Shown here piece by piece: positions 32,419 to 41,246 of a stretch of DNA of 54,048 nucleotides. The DNA comes from Peptoniphilus duerdenii ATCC BAA-1640. GTDB lineage: Bacteria; Bacillota; Clostridia; Tissierellales; Peptoniphilaceae. Position 1 is the stretch's first letter, and every line of letters starts with the position of its first letter. The stretch spans positions 1-54,048 of the forward strand of contig NZ_GL397071.1 in the NCBI RefSeq assembly GCF_000146345.1, read 5' to 3'. The notes beneath the pieces are model-generated. The model was given only the letters and a program-made list of their open reading frames with translations, made no database searches and was not told the DNA's origin. Both the position numbers and the translations under genes were made by a program.

Positions 32419-32796
32419 TTATAAATTATTTAGAACTGGTAGTATCAGTTCCATATCTATTTCACTCAAATCGCTTATTATGGATTCTGTCATATGTCTA
32501 GGAGATTGTTCATTAAAAGCGTGCTCTGCTCTTTTAATGGCTCCTTCTATAAGTTCTATAGAATCAAGGTCAATCTTATCTTGTTTTTCTACTATAAAAC
32601 TTCTAAAAAGAGTATCTCTAGGTCTGAAGTTTCCATATAGCGGATGAGTTAGTAGCTTGTAGTTTAAATGTAGCAAATCTCTAACTTTGTAGAACATTTC
32701 CAAGTATCCACTTTCATTGTAAAATTTAACTTCAACTTTGTCAAATTTTTGATTATCGAATCTAGGATTGTTCGTCAAAAGTAAAAGTTCTTTCAT
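32419..32796 (-). CDS. grdX: GrdX family protein
   Basis: The 125-residue protein is the small gene that commonly leads glycine, sarcosine or betaine reductase operons. GrdX-type features are LLLLTNNPRF at the start and LLTHPLYGNFRPRDTLFRSFI in the middle. No catalytic residues are known and its role is unclear; a part in assembly or regulation has been suggested from its position. It follows the riboswitch terminator by about 65 bp and has an AAGGTGA ribosome site. Confidence 0.9.
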   Translation of the reverse strand: MKELLLLTNNPRFDNQKFDKVEVKFYNESGYLEMFYKVRDLLHLNYKLLTHPLYGNFRPRDTLFRSFIVEKQDKIDLDSIELIEGAIKRAEHAFNEQSPRHMTESIISDLSEIDMELILPVLNNL

Positions 32797-32861
32797 AGTT
32801 CACCTTCTCATTCAATGTAAATGTCATATTCAAGCCTTTTTTTTAATCTCATTTGTTCTAT

Positions 32862-32896
32862 AAAAAAACAGGAAAGAGACTGTGCCTCTTCCCTGT
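32862..32896 (-). terminator. Riboswitch-controlled terminator upstream of grdX
   Basis: ACAGGGAAGAG pairs with CTCTTTCCTGT around GCACAGT and is followed by seven T on the minus strand, immediately after the glycine aptamer. Confidence 0.87.
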
Positions 32897-33010
32897 CGCA
32901 TAGCTTCAGAGTCATAACTCAACAGTCTTGTTACCTGAGAAATTCATATTGCAGCGGCCGCTCCAATACTTGTACCTTCGGTTTTTCACAATCGAAAATT
33001 TCCCATTGAG
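32897..33010 (-). promoter_or_regulatory. Glycine riboswitch (single aptamer) of the grd operon
   Basis: The minus-strand leader contains the conserved glycine aptamer blocks in order: ACCGAAGGTACAA (CCGAAGG at 32975-32981), CTCAGGTAACAAGACTG (32927-32939 region) and GACTCTGAAG (32903-32913). A strong terminator follows, so the switch should act at transcription level. Since the operon degrades glycine, glycine binding is expected to prevent termination. Only one aptamer is seen. A -10 TATAAT lies at 33033-33038. Confidence 0.88.
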
Positions 33011-33127
33011 TTCTTGAATATAGATATTTTTTATTATATGATAAAAGTAAACATTTACATCAGCTTTATCTTAACATATAACTAAACAAAAATCAAACAT
33101 AAGAATAGGAAAAAAAGGAAGTTTTAA

Positions 33128-34483
33128 ATGCAAAATATCTACAAAAAATTGCCAAAGATGGATGAAATCATAGAAAGGTTTAAAGACCATCCCAAAAATT
33201 TACTTAAATATATTTCTACAAATATTTTAGAAGATTATAGAGAAAAAATTAAATCTGGATTTGTAGATTTCGAAATGGAAGATGTGTTTTCTTCCATAGA
33301 AAAAAATCTAAATAACGAAGAGTACTTTTCCCTTCGTAGAGCTATAAATGCATCTGGAGTTATAATCCACACAAATCTAGGTAGATCAATCGTTCCGCAG
33401 TTTGCCTTAGATAGAATCGAACAGGTTTCTAAAGGATATATGAACCTGGAATATAATATTGAAAAAGGCGAAAGAGGATCCCGTTACGACCACTTAAGAA
33501 AGATTGTCTGTGAACTTACCGGTGCAGAGGATGCTCTCCTTGTAAACAATAATGCTGCAGCAGTATTTCTTATGCTAAATACATTTTGTCAAGGAAGTGA
33601 AGTAATAGTTTCTCGCGGAGAACTAGTTGAGATCGGAGAGTCATTTAGAATAAATGAAATCATGGGTAGGTCAGGTGCTATTTTAAAAGAAGTAGGTTCT
33701 ACAAATAGGACCCACCTATACGATTATGAAAACGCAGTCACAGAAAATACAAAGGCTCTTATGAAGGTGCACCCTTCTGACTACAAAGTCGTAGGGTTTA
33801 CAAAGGAAGTTACCGCTTCTGAGTTAAAAGGACTGGCAAAAGAAAATGACCTACTTATATTAGAAGACTTGGGTTCCGGTTCACTGATTAATATGTCCAA
33901 GTTCGGTCTATCCGATGAAAGAACAGTAAAAGATTCTATAAGAGAAGGAGTGGACCTCGTTTCATTTAGCTGCGACAAACTCTTAGGCTCTGTTCAAGGA
34001 GGAATCATCGTTGGAAGACGCGACTTAATAGCAAAGATTAGAAAGAACCAACTTCTTCGTGCCTTTAGAGTTGGCAAGCTAACCATCATGGCTCTTGAAG
34101 CTACCATGATTAAATTCCTAGATGAAGATGTGGCTATAAGAGAGATTCCGACACTTCGTATGATTGCAAAGACCAAGGAAGATATTTTAAAATCTGCTGA
34201 AGAACTTAAAAAAGTAGCTAAAGCCGCTTTACCAAATTTTGAAATAGAAATTGAAGAGTGTAACTCCAAAGTTGGCGGTGGAACCTATCCTGTGGATACA
34301 CTTCCTTCCTATGCGGTAAGTTTTAAGACTGATGACATAATGAAATTTGAATCATACCTTAGACTTTCCAGACACCACATCATCGCAACCGTAAGAGATA
34401 ATAAACTTTACATGGATCTTAGATGCATACAGGACGATGAAATATCAATGATAGAAGAAATACTTAAGGAGTATAAAAATTGA
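33128..34483 (+). CDS. selA: L-seryl-tRNA(Sec) selenium transferase
   Basis: The 451-residue PLP enzyme converts Ser-tRNA(Sec) to Sec-tRNA(Sec) with selenophosphate. It has RRAINASGVIIHTNLGRS, YMNLEYNIEKGERGSRYDH, GAEDALLVNNNAAAVFLML and the PLP-lysine region LVSFSCDKLLGSVQGGIIVG. It ends with VRDNKLYMDLRCIQDDE. It is divergent from the grd operon, with the riboswitch promoter region between. The selB start overlaps its stop codon, so the two are one translationally coupled unit. selD is not in the window. Confidence 0.96.
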   Translation: MQNIYKKLPKMDEIIERFKDHPKNLLKYISTNILEDYREKIKSGFVDFEMEDVFSSIEKNLNNEEYFSLRRAINASGVIIHTNLGRSIVPQFALDRIEQVSKGYMNLEYNIEKGERGSRYDHLRKIVCELTGAEDALLVNNNAAAVFLMLNTFCQGSEVIVSRGELVEIGESFRINEIMGRSGAILKEVGSTNRTHLYDYENAVTENTKALMKVHPSDYKVVGFTKEVTASELKGLAKENDLLILEDLGSGSLINMSKFGLSDERTVKDSIREGVDLVSFSCDKLLGSVQGGIIVGRRDLIAKIRKNQLLRAFRVGKLTIMALEATMIKFLDEDVAIREIPTLRMIAKTKEDILKSAEELKKVAKAALPNFEIEIEECNSKVGGGTYPVDTLPSYAVSFKTDDIMKFESYLRLSRHHIIATVRDNKLYMDLRCIQDDEISMIEEILKEYKN

Positions 34484-36348
34484 GACATATAATAATCGGT
34501 ACTTCCGGTCACATTGACCACGGAAAGACCACGCTTATAAAGGCTCTAACCGGCACAAGTACAGATAAATTAAAGGAAGAACAACAAAGAGGTATCTCTA
34601 TAAACCTAGGCTTTACCTACTTCGATCTTCCAAGCGGACTAAGGGCAGGAATAATAGACGTGCCCGGTCACGAAAGATTCGTAAAGAACATGCTCTCTGG
34701 AGTTGTCGGCATGGATCTAGTGCTTCTAATCATCGCAGCAGACGATGGTGTCATGCCACAGACTATTGAACACGCGGACATCCTCGAATTCATGGGAGTT
34801 GAAAATCTAATATTTGTCGTAACCAAGACAGGAATGGTTGAGCCGGATATGCTTAACCTAGTCATAGCAGATATAAGAGAAAATTTCAAACATTCCCGTT
34901 TCAAAGATTCTAAAATAATTCCCGTAGATTCCCTTTCAAGAGATGGAATAGATAATCTAGTAGAAGAAATAGATAAAATGGTTAAAGATATTCCAGATGT
35001 GGATCTCCATAAGTCAGCTAGACTTAATGTAGATAGATCATTCTCACTAAAGGGAATCGGAACCATAGTTACTGGTACATTAATAGAAGGAAAAATCACA
35101 AAGGACACTCCCCTTACCCTATACCCTTCAGAAAAAGAAGTGAAGGTAAGGTCCATAGAAGTCCACGACACCCCAGCGGAAGAAGCAGTAAAAGGTCAAA
35201 GGACCGCCCTTAATATTATAAATTTAAAAAAGGACGAAATAGAAAGAGGAATGGTAATCGCAAAGACCGGCTCTCTTACCAAGACCTCATTGATAGACGT
35301 AAAACTCTCCACTTCCACCCATCAAGATGTAACATTGAAACATTTTACAAGGGTGAGACTGTTCCACGGAACCAAGGAAATAATGGCGAGGGTCATCCCA
35401 CTGGATAAGAAAGAAATCGCCCCGGGAGAAACACAAGTAGTACAACTTCGACTAGAAGAAGAAATCTACGCAAAAATAGGCGATCCATTCGTAATACGTC
35501 TCTTCTCACCAATGGTTACAGTAGGCGGAGGAATAATCCTAGAAACATTTACCAAGAGACACACATTTTCAGATAAAACCTACTTAGAAGAGTTGAAGAA
35601 GAAGGAACTAGATCCGGAATACATCATAATCTCCTACTTAAAAGAACACGGATACAAGGGTGCAAGCTACGAAGATATCTACTCCTACATCGGATACGAA
35701 GAAAATTATCTTAAAAAAATTCTAGAAGAAATGATAGAATCCAAAGAAATTTTCTACATCGGCGGAGTCTATGTAGACAAAGAAATGCTAATAGAATTTA
35801 GAGATGAACTTCAAGAAACCTTGACCGAATATCACAAGGAAAATCCATTTGAAAAAGGAATCAACAAAGAAGTATTGAGGGCGAAATTAAAATATCCACT
35901 CTCAACCAAGTTCTTCGCAGACATCACATCAACAGAAATCATTGACAAGATACTAAAAGTAGACAAGACCATGGTGTCATTAAAAGGAACCAAGACCGAA
36001 CTAAAAGGAATGGAAAAACAAGAATTCGATAGAGTAATGAAGATCATAAAAGACGAAGAACCAGGACTACTAAAAGAACCGGACGCAAAATCCCTATTTA
36101 AAAATAAAAAACTCATCCCGCTTCTATCAGAAGAAGTAAAGATAATAGATGGATTTGTAATTCGAAACGAATTTTTCCAAGAAATAATAGATAAACTAAT
36201 GAAACACTTGGAAGAAAAAGAAAAAGTAACAGTAGCAGAATTTAGAGATCTCATAGGATTTTCAAGAAAGAATGCAATAGCAATCCTAGAATATCTAGAC
36301 AGAGAGAAATTCACCAGAAGAGATGGAGATTTTAGGTATAAATATTAA
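34480..36348 (+). CDS. selB: Selenocysteine-specific elongation factor SelB
   Basis: The 622-residue GTPase delivers Sec-tRNA to UGA codons. Domain I has the P-loop GTSGHIDHGKTTL, GISINLGFTYFD and DVPGHERFVKNML. The fourth GTP motif, normally [NT]KxD, reads T115-K-T-G118 (VVTKTGMV). Domains II-III follow with RSFSLKGIGTIVTGTLIEG. The last 250 residues are four winged helices that bind the decoding hairpin, ending FRDLIGFSRKNAIAILEYLDREKFTRRDGD. It starts with TTG overlapping the selA stop (TTGA). Length is normal for the family. Confidence 0.96.
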   Translation: MRHIIIGTSGHIDHGKTTLIKALTGTSTDKLKEEQQRGISINLGFTYFDLPSGLRAGIIDVPGHERFVKNMLSGVVGMDLVLLIIAADDGVMPQTIEHADILEFMGVENLIFVVTKTGMVEPDMLNLVIADIRENFKHSRFKDSKIIPVDSLSRDGIDNLVEEIDKMVKDIPDVDLHKSARLNVDRSFSLKGIGTIVTGTLIEGKITKDTPLTLYPSEKEVKVRSIEVHDTPAEEAVKGQRTALNIINLKKDEIERGMVIAKTGSLTKTSLIDVKLSTSTHQDVTLKHFTRVRLFHGTKEIMARVIPLDKKEIAPGETQVVQLRLEEEIYAKIGDPFVIRLFSPMVTVGGGIILETFTKRHTFSDKTYLEELKKKELDPEYIIISYLKEHGYKGASYEDIYSYIGYEENYLKKILEEMIESKEIFYIGGVYVDKEMLIEFRDELQETLTEYHKENPFEKGINKEVLRAKLKYPLSTKFFADITSTEIIDKILKVDKTMVSLKGTKTELKGMEKQEFDRVMKIIKDEEPGLLKEPDAKSLFKNKKLIPLLSEEVKIIDGFVIRNEFFQEIIDKLMKHLEEKEKVTVAEFRDLIGFSRKNAIAILEYLDREKFTRRDGDFRYKY

Positions 36349-36375
36349 TAAAATTTAAAATATTTGAATGTAACT

Positions 36376-36409
36376 AAGGTAGGTGCAAAAGGAAGCATCT
36401 ACCTTTTTT
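36376..36409 (+). terminator. selAB terminator
   Basis: AAGGTAGGTGC pairs with GCATCTACCTT around a short A/G loop and is followed by T residues. Confidence 0.87.
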
Positions 36410-36424
36410 GTTGATTTAATTTGT

Positions 36425-36470
36425 ATATCACGTAGCGGAAGCATTTTGCTTCCACTACGGGGATAAATAG
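36425..36470. repeat. Family B palindrome
   Basis: CGTAGCGGAAGCA pairs with TGCTTCCACTACG around TTT, the cleanest single copy of the GTAGC...GCTAC repeat family. Confidence 0.75.
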
Positions 36471-36609
36471 TAATTAAATTTGTCGTACGGCTTCGCCTGA
36501 TTTTTGTTTTTCTCTATGTAAAATTAAAAGTCTCTCTACAGATAAAACACAATGCAAATTTCGTAAATATAATCTTTAAACCTTACTACGACCAAACTAT
36601 GCAACTTAC

Positions 36610-36690
36610 GTGATTTTCCATGAGGCGTTAAAAAATTTGGGTGTCTGAGCGTAGCGAGTTCCCAAATTTTAGCCGAAATGTGAAAATCAC
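36610..36690. repeat. Nested inverted repeat (family C)
   Basis: An outer stem GTGATTTTC (36610-36618) pairs with GAAAATCAC (36682-36690). An inner stem AAATTTGGG (36633-36641) pairs with CCCAAATTT (36661-36669), with CTGAGCGTAGCGAG in the loop. No coding frame or T-run is seen. Confidence 0.8.
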
Positions 36691-36724
36691 TTCCCTGATA
36701 ATGCGAGGTGGGTAGAGGGAGCTC

Positions 36725-36807
36725 GAGGGAGAAGGGAGGAAACTGCGAGTCTCGTTCGTAAAACCGGAGGTTTTATCGGCGAGACGTTAATTTCTTACCT
36801 CTCCCTC
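36725..36807. repeat. Long hairpin next to the family C repeat
   Basis: GAGGGAGA (36725-36732) pairs with TCTCCCTC (36800-36807). The stem continues imperfectly to GTCTCG/CGAGAC (36749-36754, 36780-36785) and TAAAACC/GGTTTTA, with a GGA loop. The element is purine-biased on its left arm and non-coding. Confidence 0.8.
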
Positions 36808-36899
36808 GTAAAAGAAAATTTGAAGGATAAAAAATGGGATTAGGTTTTGTATAGGATATTTATTTACATTTATTATAATTTTTGAAATTATTTCATTTG

Positions 36900-37430
36900 T
36901 AATGACTCGACCTTCGGAGGTTATACCCGTTCGACTCACTGCGTTCGCTCAGGGTGACTGTAGTTGTGATGGTTTTCTCGTGAATAGTCCCAAAGGAAGA
37001 CAGTCACCCTGAGCGGAGGGTGGAGGTTTACCGACACCCGTAGTCGAATGGGTCTAACCATGGTGGGGCTATGTATGGATGACTTTAGTTGGAAGATTTA
37101 TTGTAGCCTCTCGGCTGTGGAACCTGGAAGGTTCCGCTACGGGTGTGAATAGTAGGAATGGTTGAGGCACGCTCGACGGCTGAGGAAAGAGAATTTAGTG
37201 TCAAGACTTATGGAAGCAGGTTGCTTTCGCTACATTGTAGTTGCAAGGACTAGGTCTGTGGAGGTTATACCCGTTCGACTCACTGCGTTCGCTCAGGGTG
37301 ACTGCAGTTGGGATGTTGGTCTCGTGCAAAGTGTTCCAAAGAAGACGAGCATTGCGAAGTCTGATTTGTAGAACTCGACTGCCTCTCAGGGTGACGATCT
37401 TCATCATGGTTGCTTCCGCTACATATATAA
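36900..37430. repeat. Palindromic repeat cluster (families A and B) downstream of selB
   Basis: Family A units, in both directions, are marked by TTATACCCGTTCGACTCACT...CTCAGGGTGAC near 36918-36960 and 37265-37310. A forward unit begins near 36998 (GACAGTCACCCTGAGCGGA). Family B units lie near 37104-37141, 37207-37240 and 37405-37425. Frames at 37162-37371 and 37201-37458 arise only from repeat sequence. The 36349-37458 interval therefore holds a terminator and repeats but no gene. Confidence 0.8.
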
Positions 37431-37442
37431 TATTTTTCGACA

Positions 37443-37467
37443 ATAAAAAAGAGCGCAATTAACGCTC
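37443..37467 (-). terminator. Terminator of the cysS-rae1 operon
   Basis: AGAGCG pairs with CGCTCT around a short loop, followed by T residues on the minus strand, overlapping the rae1 stop. Confidence 0.8.
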
Positions 37468-37989
37468 TAAATAATCTTCTTTTAATTTTTTAAGTATTTC
37501 CAAATTATCTCCCATGGAGTTTAGTTTTTCCTGTTTCAACATCTTTTGGTGTCTCTTTGTCTTTAGTCTTTCGTTTATGATTTCTGCTTCTAGTTCTCTT
37601 GCAGATAGACGGATGCCTCCTCTTGAGAGTATCATCTGCTGTTCTATATTGTCAGAGGTCGCTACTCTTACATCTCTTAGTCTGCCGATTTTATCCAGTT
37701 CTCTTTCGATGTAGTGGTCAGCTGTTACAAATTCTTTTGTAAAGACTACTTCTATTCCCTTGTGCATGTAGTTTGACCCTGGCGATTTCTTGACCAGGTA
37801 GCCATCGAAAACCAGGATTACATATTCTCCGGTGGAACTTGCAAATTCTGCCATCATGTCCATGGTCTTTTCTCTTGCCTGTTCCAAATCTAGCTCCATT
37901 AGATTTTTTAAGTTGGAAAACTGATTCATTATATTGTATCCATCGACAAAAAGGTAGTGGACTCCCTTCTTGTACCTTCTTCTTATCAT
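37459..37989 (-). CDS. Rae1/YacP-family ribosome-associated endoribonuclease (NYN domain)
   Basis: The 176-residue NYN/PIN-like nuclease has YLFVDGYNIMNQF with the catalytic aspartate near the N-terminus, YVILVFDGYLVKKS, EVVFTKEFVTADHYIE and RVATSDNIEQQMILSRGG. A basic helical tail follows. In Bacillus Rae1 (YacP) cuts mRNA in the ribosomal A site in a translation-dependent way and follows the rlmB-like gene, as here. It overlaps the rlmB stop by 4 bp and is the last gene of cysS-mrnC-thyX-rlmB-rae1. Confidence 0.88.
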   Translation of the reverse strand: MIRRRYKKGVHYLFVDGYNIMNQFSNLKNLMELDLEQAREKTMDMMAEFASSTGEYVILVFDGYLVKKSPGSNYMHKGIEVVFTKEFVTADHYIERELDKIGRLRDVRVATSDNIEQQMILSRGGIRLSARELEAEIINERLKTKRHQKMLKQEKLNSMGDNLEILKKLKEDYLER

Positions 37990-38705
37990 TTTGTCTGTCT
38001 GGTTACTTCGTAAAGAATTATTCCGCAGGCTACTGATGCGTTTAGTGAGTTGATACTGCCTAGCATTGGTATTGAGATTAGTTCGTCGCAGTTCTTTTCT
38101 ACTGCGTGGCCGAGTCCTTTTCCTTCGTTACCTATTACTATGCAGATATTTCCCACTAAATCTTGGTCACAGATTGGATCACCTTCCATGGTTGCTCCGT
38201 AGACCCAGATGGAATTTTCTTTTAGTTCTGATATGGTTTGACTTAGATTATTTACTACTGCTACTTTTATGGATTCTATCGCTCCTGCTGAAGATTTGTA
38301 AACTGCATCGTTTACTAGTGCAGATCTTCTCTTCGGTATTATTATTCCATGAAATCCAAAAGCTTCTGCACTTCTTGCTATGGCTCCGAAATTGTATGGG
38401 TCTTCTATTTCATCCAGCATGATGAGTTTGATATTTTCTCCTCTGCTCTTTGCATAGGCGATGATATCTTCTACCTGTGAGTATTCAAATGATGAGGATA
38501 GTGCCACCACTCCTTGGTGATTTACTTCTCCCACCATGTCCTTCAATTTTTTCTTGTCTGCTTCAACGATGACAATCTTTTGTTCTTTTGCCATTGCGTA
38601 GATCTTGCCGATGGAACCTTTTAGTCCCGGTGCAGCGTAAATCTTGTCCACTTTTTTATTTTTTAGCGCTTCTATTATCGCGTTTCTTCCGTATATATAT
38701 GACAT
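37986..38705 (-). CDS. rlmB: 23S rRNA (guanosine-2'-O-)-methyltransferase RlmB/TrmH family
   Basis: The 239-residue SPOUT methyltransferase has an N-terminal substrate-binding domain (YIYGRNAIIEALKNKKVDKIYAAPGLKG) and the trefoil-knot catalytic domain. Knot motifs are LDEIEDPYNFGAIARSAEAFGFHGII, CIVIGNEGKGLGHAVEKNCDELISIPM and NSLNASVACGIILYE. It methylates 2'-O of a guanosine in 23S rRNA. The gene starts 3 bp after the thyX stop and overlaps rae1 by 4 bp, the usual Firmicute order without sigH. Confidence 0.92.
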   Translation of the reverse strand: MSYIYGRNAIIEALKNKKVDKIYAAPGLKGSIGKIYAMAKEQKIVIVEADKKKLKDMVGEVNHQGVVALSSSFEYSQVEDIIAYAKSRGENIKLIMLDEIEDPYNFGAIARSAEAFGFHGIIIPKRRSALVNDAVYKSSAGAIESIKVAVVNNLSQTISELKENSIWVYGATMEGDPICDQDLVGNICIVIGNEGKGLGHAVEKNCDELISIPMLGSINSLNASVACGIILYEVTRQTK

Positions 38706-38708
38706 TTT

Positions 38709-39470
38709 TCACCTTAATTTTAAAAAATATTCTCTTACTTCTTTTGCACGTCCGCAGCTCATCTTGCCTTCTTTGCAAGGTCCGCTTACACAGCTTGGTC
38801 CTGCTTCACTAAATATTACTGGAGCTACTGATTTTACAAGTTTTAGCATCTCTTCTGCCATTTCTCTTATTTCCCATTGGGCTCTATTGCAGCATCTAAG
38901 TTCAAAGAAATGAAGCAGTGTCCTTGCGTTCATGGTAACTACGATTTTGGTTTCACAAGCGTTTGGAAAGACGTATCTCGCATCTTCGATGGATTCTTTT
39001 TCCGCCATCTTCTTTGCCTTTTCTTCTTCTATTCCATCTGCCATGTATTTTTTCTTGTTCTCTTCTATTAGTAGGTCGGTTAGTTTTAAGTACGCCTTTC
39101 TATCATTTTCCATTGCTTCTATGAAGACTTTTTTCGCTTCTTCGTTCTTTTCTATGGATTTTGGAATGATGTACTCAAAATTATCAAGCCTTACATATCT
39201 TTGGGATTGTTGTGAATAGGATGCTATTCTATGTCTAACTAGTTGATGGGTTAATGTTCTCGATACTCCTTCCACCGCAAATGTGAAGCTCACATGTTCT
39301 AGCGGAGATGCGTGCGAAAATCCCATAAGCATCTTTACGAATTTTGCTGTGGACTCTTCATCCAATTTTTCCCTGATTTCATCTACTCCAACTGGTGAGT
39401 AACACAGTTTTGCAGATTGAGCCACTACCAGCTCTGGATTTTCTGTATATGCTAAAAGTTCAACCTTCAT
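38709..39470 (-). CDS. thyX: Flavin-dependent thymidylate synthase
   Basis: The 253-residue enzyme makes dTMP from dUMP with FAD and methylene-tetrahydrofolate. The ThyX signature RHRxxSxxxxSxR is present as [13 protein letters not shown] (about residues 79-91). It is preceded by [27 protein letters not shown] and followed by [15 protein letters not shown] near the end. Its start overlaps the mrnC stop by 11 bp. No classical thyA is seen in the window, so this may be the main dTMP route. Confidence 0.95.
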   Translation of the reverse strand: MKVELLAYTENPELVVAQSAKLCYSPVGVDEIREKLDEESTAKFVKMLMGFSHASPLEHVSFTFAVEGVSRTLTHQLVRHRIASYSQQSQRYVRLDNFEYIIPKSIEKNEEAKKVFIEAMENDRKAYLKLTDLLIEENKKKYMADGIEEEKAKKMAEKESIEDARYVFPNACETKIVVTMNARTLLHFFELRCCNRAQWEIREMAEEMLKLVKSVAPVIFSEAGPSCVSGPCKEGKMSCGRAKEVREYFLKLR

Positions 39471-39834
39471 TTAATCCCCTTTCCAATAGTTCGACCATCC
39501 TCTCGTGTTTGCCCGTTATATATAGGTACCCGAAGAGGGTCTCAACTCCCGTGGCTATTTTATAATCTCCAACGGATTGGTTCTTAGCCATGGTGTTTTG
39601 TTTCTTATTTCTTCCTCTCTTTAAGAAATATATTTCGTCTTCATTTAAGATATCCATAATCTTTTCGGCGAAATCCGCCTGAGCATAGGCAGCCACATAT
39701 TTCTTCGCTTCTCTGTTTAGTTGGTTTGGTGGCAGATTTCTAAATATCATGGTCCTGATAAATAGTTCGTACACCGCATCTCCTATATAAGCAAGAGAAA
39801 GAGGGTTCAAGTTACGCGCCTCAAGCTCGGTCAT
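39460..39834 (-). CDS. mrnC: Mini-ribonuclease III
   Basis: The 124-residue RNase III-like domain lacks a double-stranded RNA binding domain. It has [19 protein letters not shown] with the catalytic aspartate, [11 protein letters not shown] at the end, and [35 protein letters not shown] in the middle. It matures 23S rRNA ends. I chose the ATG after AAAGGTGGGTAAGG; a TTG 42 bases upstream inside cysS (39876) is possible and would add 14 residues. It overlaps thyX by 11 bp. Confidence 0.9.
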   Translation of the reverse strand: MTELEARNLNPLSLAYIGDAVYELFIRTMIFRNLPPNQLNREAKKYVAAYAQADFAEKIMDILNEDEIYFLKRGRNKKQNTMAKNQSVGDYKIATGVETLFGYLYITGKHERMVELLERGLNEG

Positions 39835-39860
39835 AACCTTACCCACCTTTAAAAATACTC

Positions 39861-41246
39861 CTAAATTCTCTTCCAAGTCGTTCCTTCTCTACTATCTTTA
39901 ACTTCTATTCCCATCGCAAGAAGTTTGTCCCTTAGTTCGTCAGACTTTGCATAGTCCTTGTTCTTTCTAGCTTCAAGTCTTTCGTAAAATAGAGCTTCTT
40001 CTTCTGGGCTTAGTCCTTCTTCTTTTCTTTCCAAAATTCCAAGCACCTTGGATAATTTGTTTAGACTATCTCTTACATATTCCAAAGTTTCTTTTGAGCT
40101 GTCATCAACTTTTGTATTTATGATCTTAACGATATTAAAGATTGCAGTTAGAGCATCGGCTGTGTTGATATCATCTTCCATTGCATCTTCGAAGTATTTA
40201 ACTTCTGCATCTACAAGTTCTTTAACTTCTTCATCAAGACTTCCTGCATTTGCATTTTCAATTAGTTTTTCCAATTTTTCCTTTGCATTGTACATCCTTT
40301 CAAGGGACGCCTTACATTGGTCCATAACTTCGTGGGAGAAGTTAATAGGTGATCTGTAATGGCAAGTTAAAAGAAAATATCTAAGGACTTCAAGATCATA
40401 TTCCTTTGAAACTTCTCTAATTGTGAAGAAGTTGCCCTTTGATTTACTCATCTTTTCGTTATCCACGTTGATCATACCGTTGTGGAGCCAGTAGTTTGCA
40501 AAAGTCTTGCCGTTTGCAGTTTCTGATTGGGCGATTTCATTTTCATGGTGAGGAAATTGTAAATCTTCTCCGCCGGAGTGAATGTCAATGGTATCTCCTA
40601 GGATTGTCTTAGCCATTACAGAGCATTCGATGTGCCAACCAGGTCTTCCTTCTGACCATGGGCTTTCCCAGGAAGGTTCTCCTTCTTTTTTCTTCTTCCA
40701 AAGGACAAAGTCTCCAGGATTTCTCTTGCCTTCAGCAACTCCGATTCTCGCACCAGCCATAAGTTCGTCGATATTCTTCTTAGAAAGTTTGCCGTAGTCC
40801 TTCGCCTTATTGATGTCGAAGTACACGTCCCCATCTAGTACATAGGCAGCGTCTTTTGATTCCAAAATCTTTATAAATTCAATCATCTCTTTAATCATTT
40901 CAGTTGCACGAGGATTTATCGTTTCGTAGTCGTAGAGATGAAGTCCATTGGCATCCTTTTTGAACTCTTTGATATATCTTTCGCTTATTTCTGTGAAATC
41001 AACATGTTCTTCATTGGCACGATTAATTATTTTATCATCAATATCCGTAAAGTTAACCACGAAATTAACGTCGTAACCTTTGTAGATAAAGTATCTTCTC
41101 AAGGTGTCAAAAATTACAAGGGGTCTAGCATTTCCAACGTGAATGAAATTATAAACTGTAGGACCACAGTTGTACATATTCACCTGTCCTTCTTTTACAG
41201 GGACAAATTCTTCAAGGGACCTACTTAACGTATTGTAAAGTTTCAT
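39861..41246 (-). CDS. cysS: Cysteinyl-tRNA synthetase
   Basis: The 461-residue class I synthetase charges tRNA-Cys. The zinc-binding MYNCGPTVYN is near the N-terminus, the HIGH motif appears as FIHVGNARP, further zinc ligands lie in WHIECSVMA and SGGEDLQFPHHENEIAQSE, and KMSKS is NEKMSKSKGNFFTIRE. The C-terminal DALR-like helical part ends ELRDKLLAMGIEVKDSREGTTWKRI. The start follows GGAGGTAAC. The upstream leader ends in a terminator directly before that site, suggesting attenuation. It leads the operon with mrnC, thyX, rlmB and rae1. Confidence 0.96.
   Translation of the reverse strand: MKLYNTLSRSLEEFVPVKEGQVNMYNCGPTVYNFIHVGNARPLVIFDTLRRYFIYKGYDVNFVVNFTDIDDKIINRANEEHVDFTEISERYIKEFKKDANGLHLYDYETINPRATEMIKEMIEFIKILESKDAAYVLDGDVYFDINKAKDYGKLSKKNIDELMAGARIGVAEGKRNPGDFVLWKKKKEGEPSWESPWSEGRPGWHIECSVMAKTILGDTIDIHSGGEDLQFPHHENEIAQSETANGKTFANYWLHNGMINVDNEKMSKSKGNFFTIREVSKEYDLEVLRYFLLTCHYRSPINFSHEVMDQCKASLERMYNAKEKLEKLIENANAGSLDEEVKELVDAEVKYFEDAMEDDINTADALTAIFNIVKIINTKVDDSSKETLEYVRDSLNKLSKVLGILERKEEGLSPEEEALFYERLEARKNKDYAKSDELRDKLLAMGIEVKDSREGTTWKRI

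Noticed and set aside
37162-37458. Overlapping open frames downstream of selB
   Set aside because: Both strands are open only because of palindromic repeats; no start signals and no homology.
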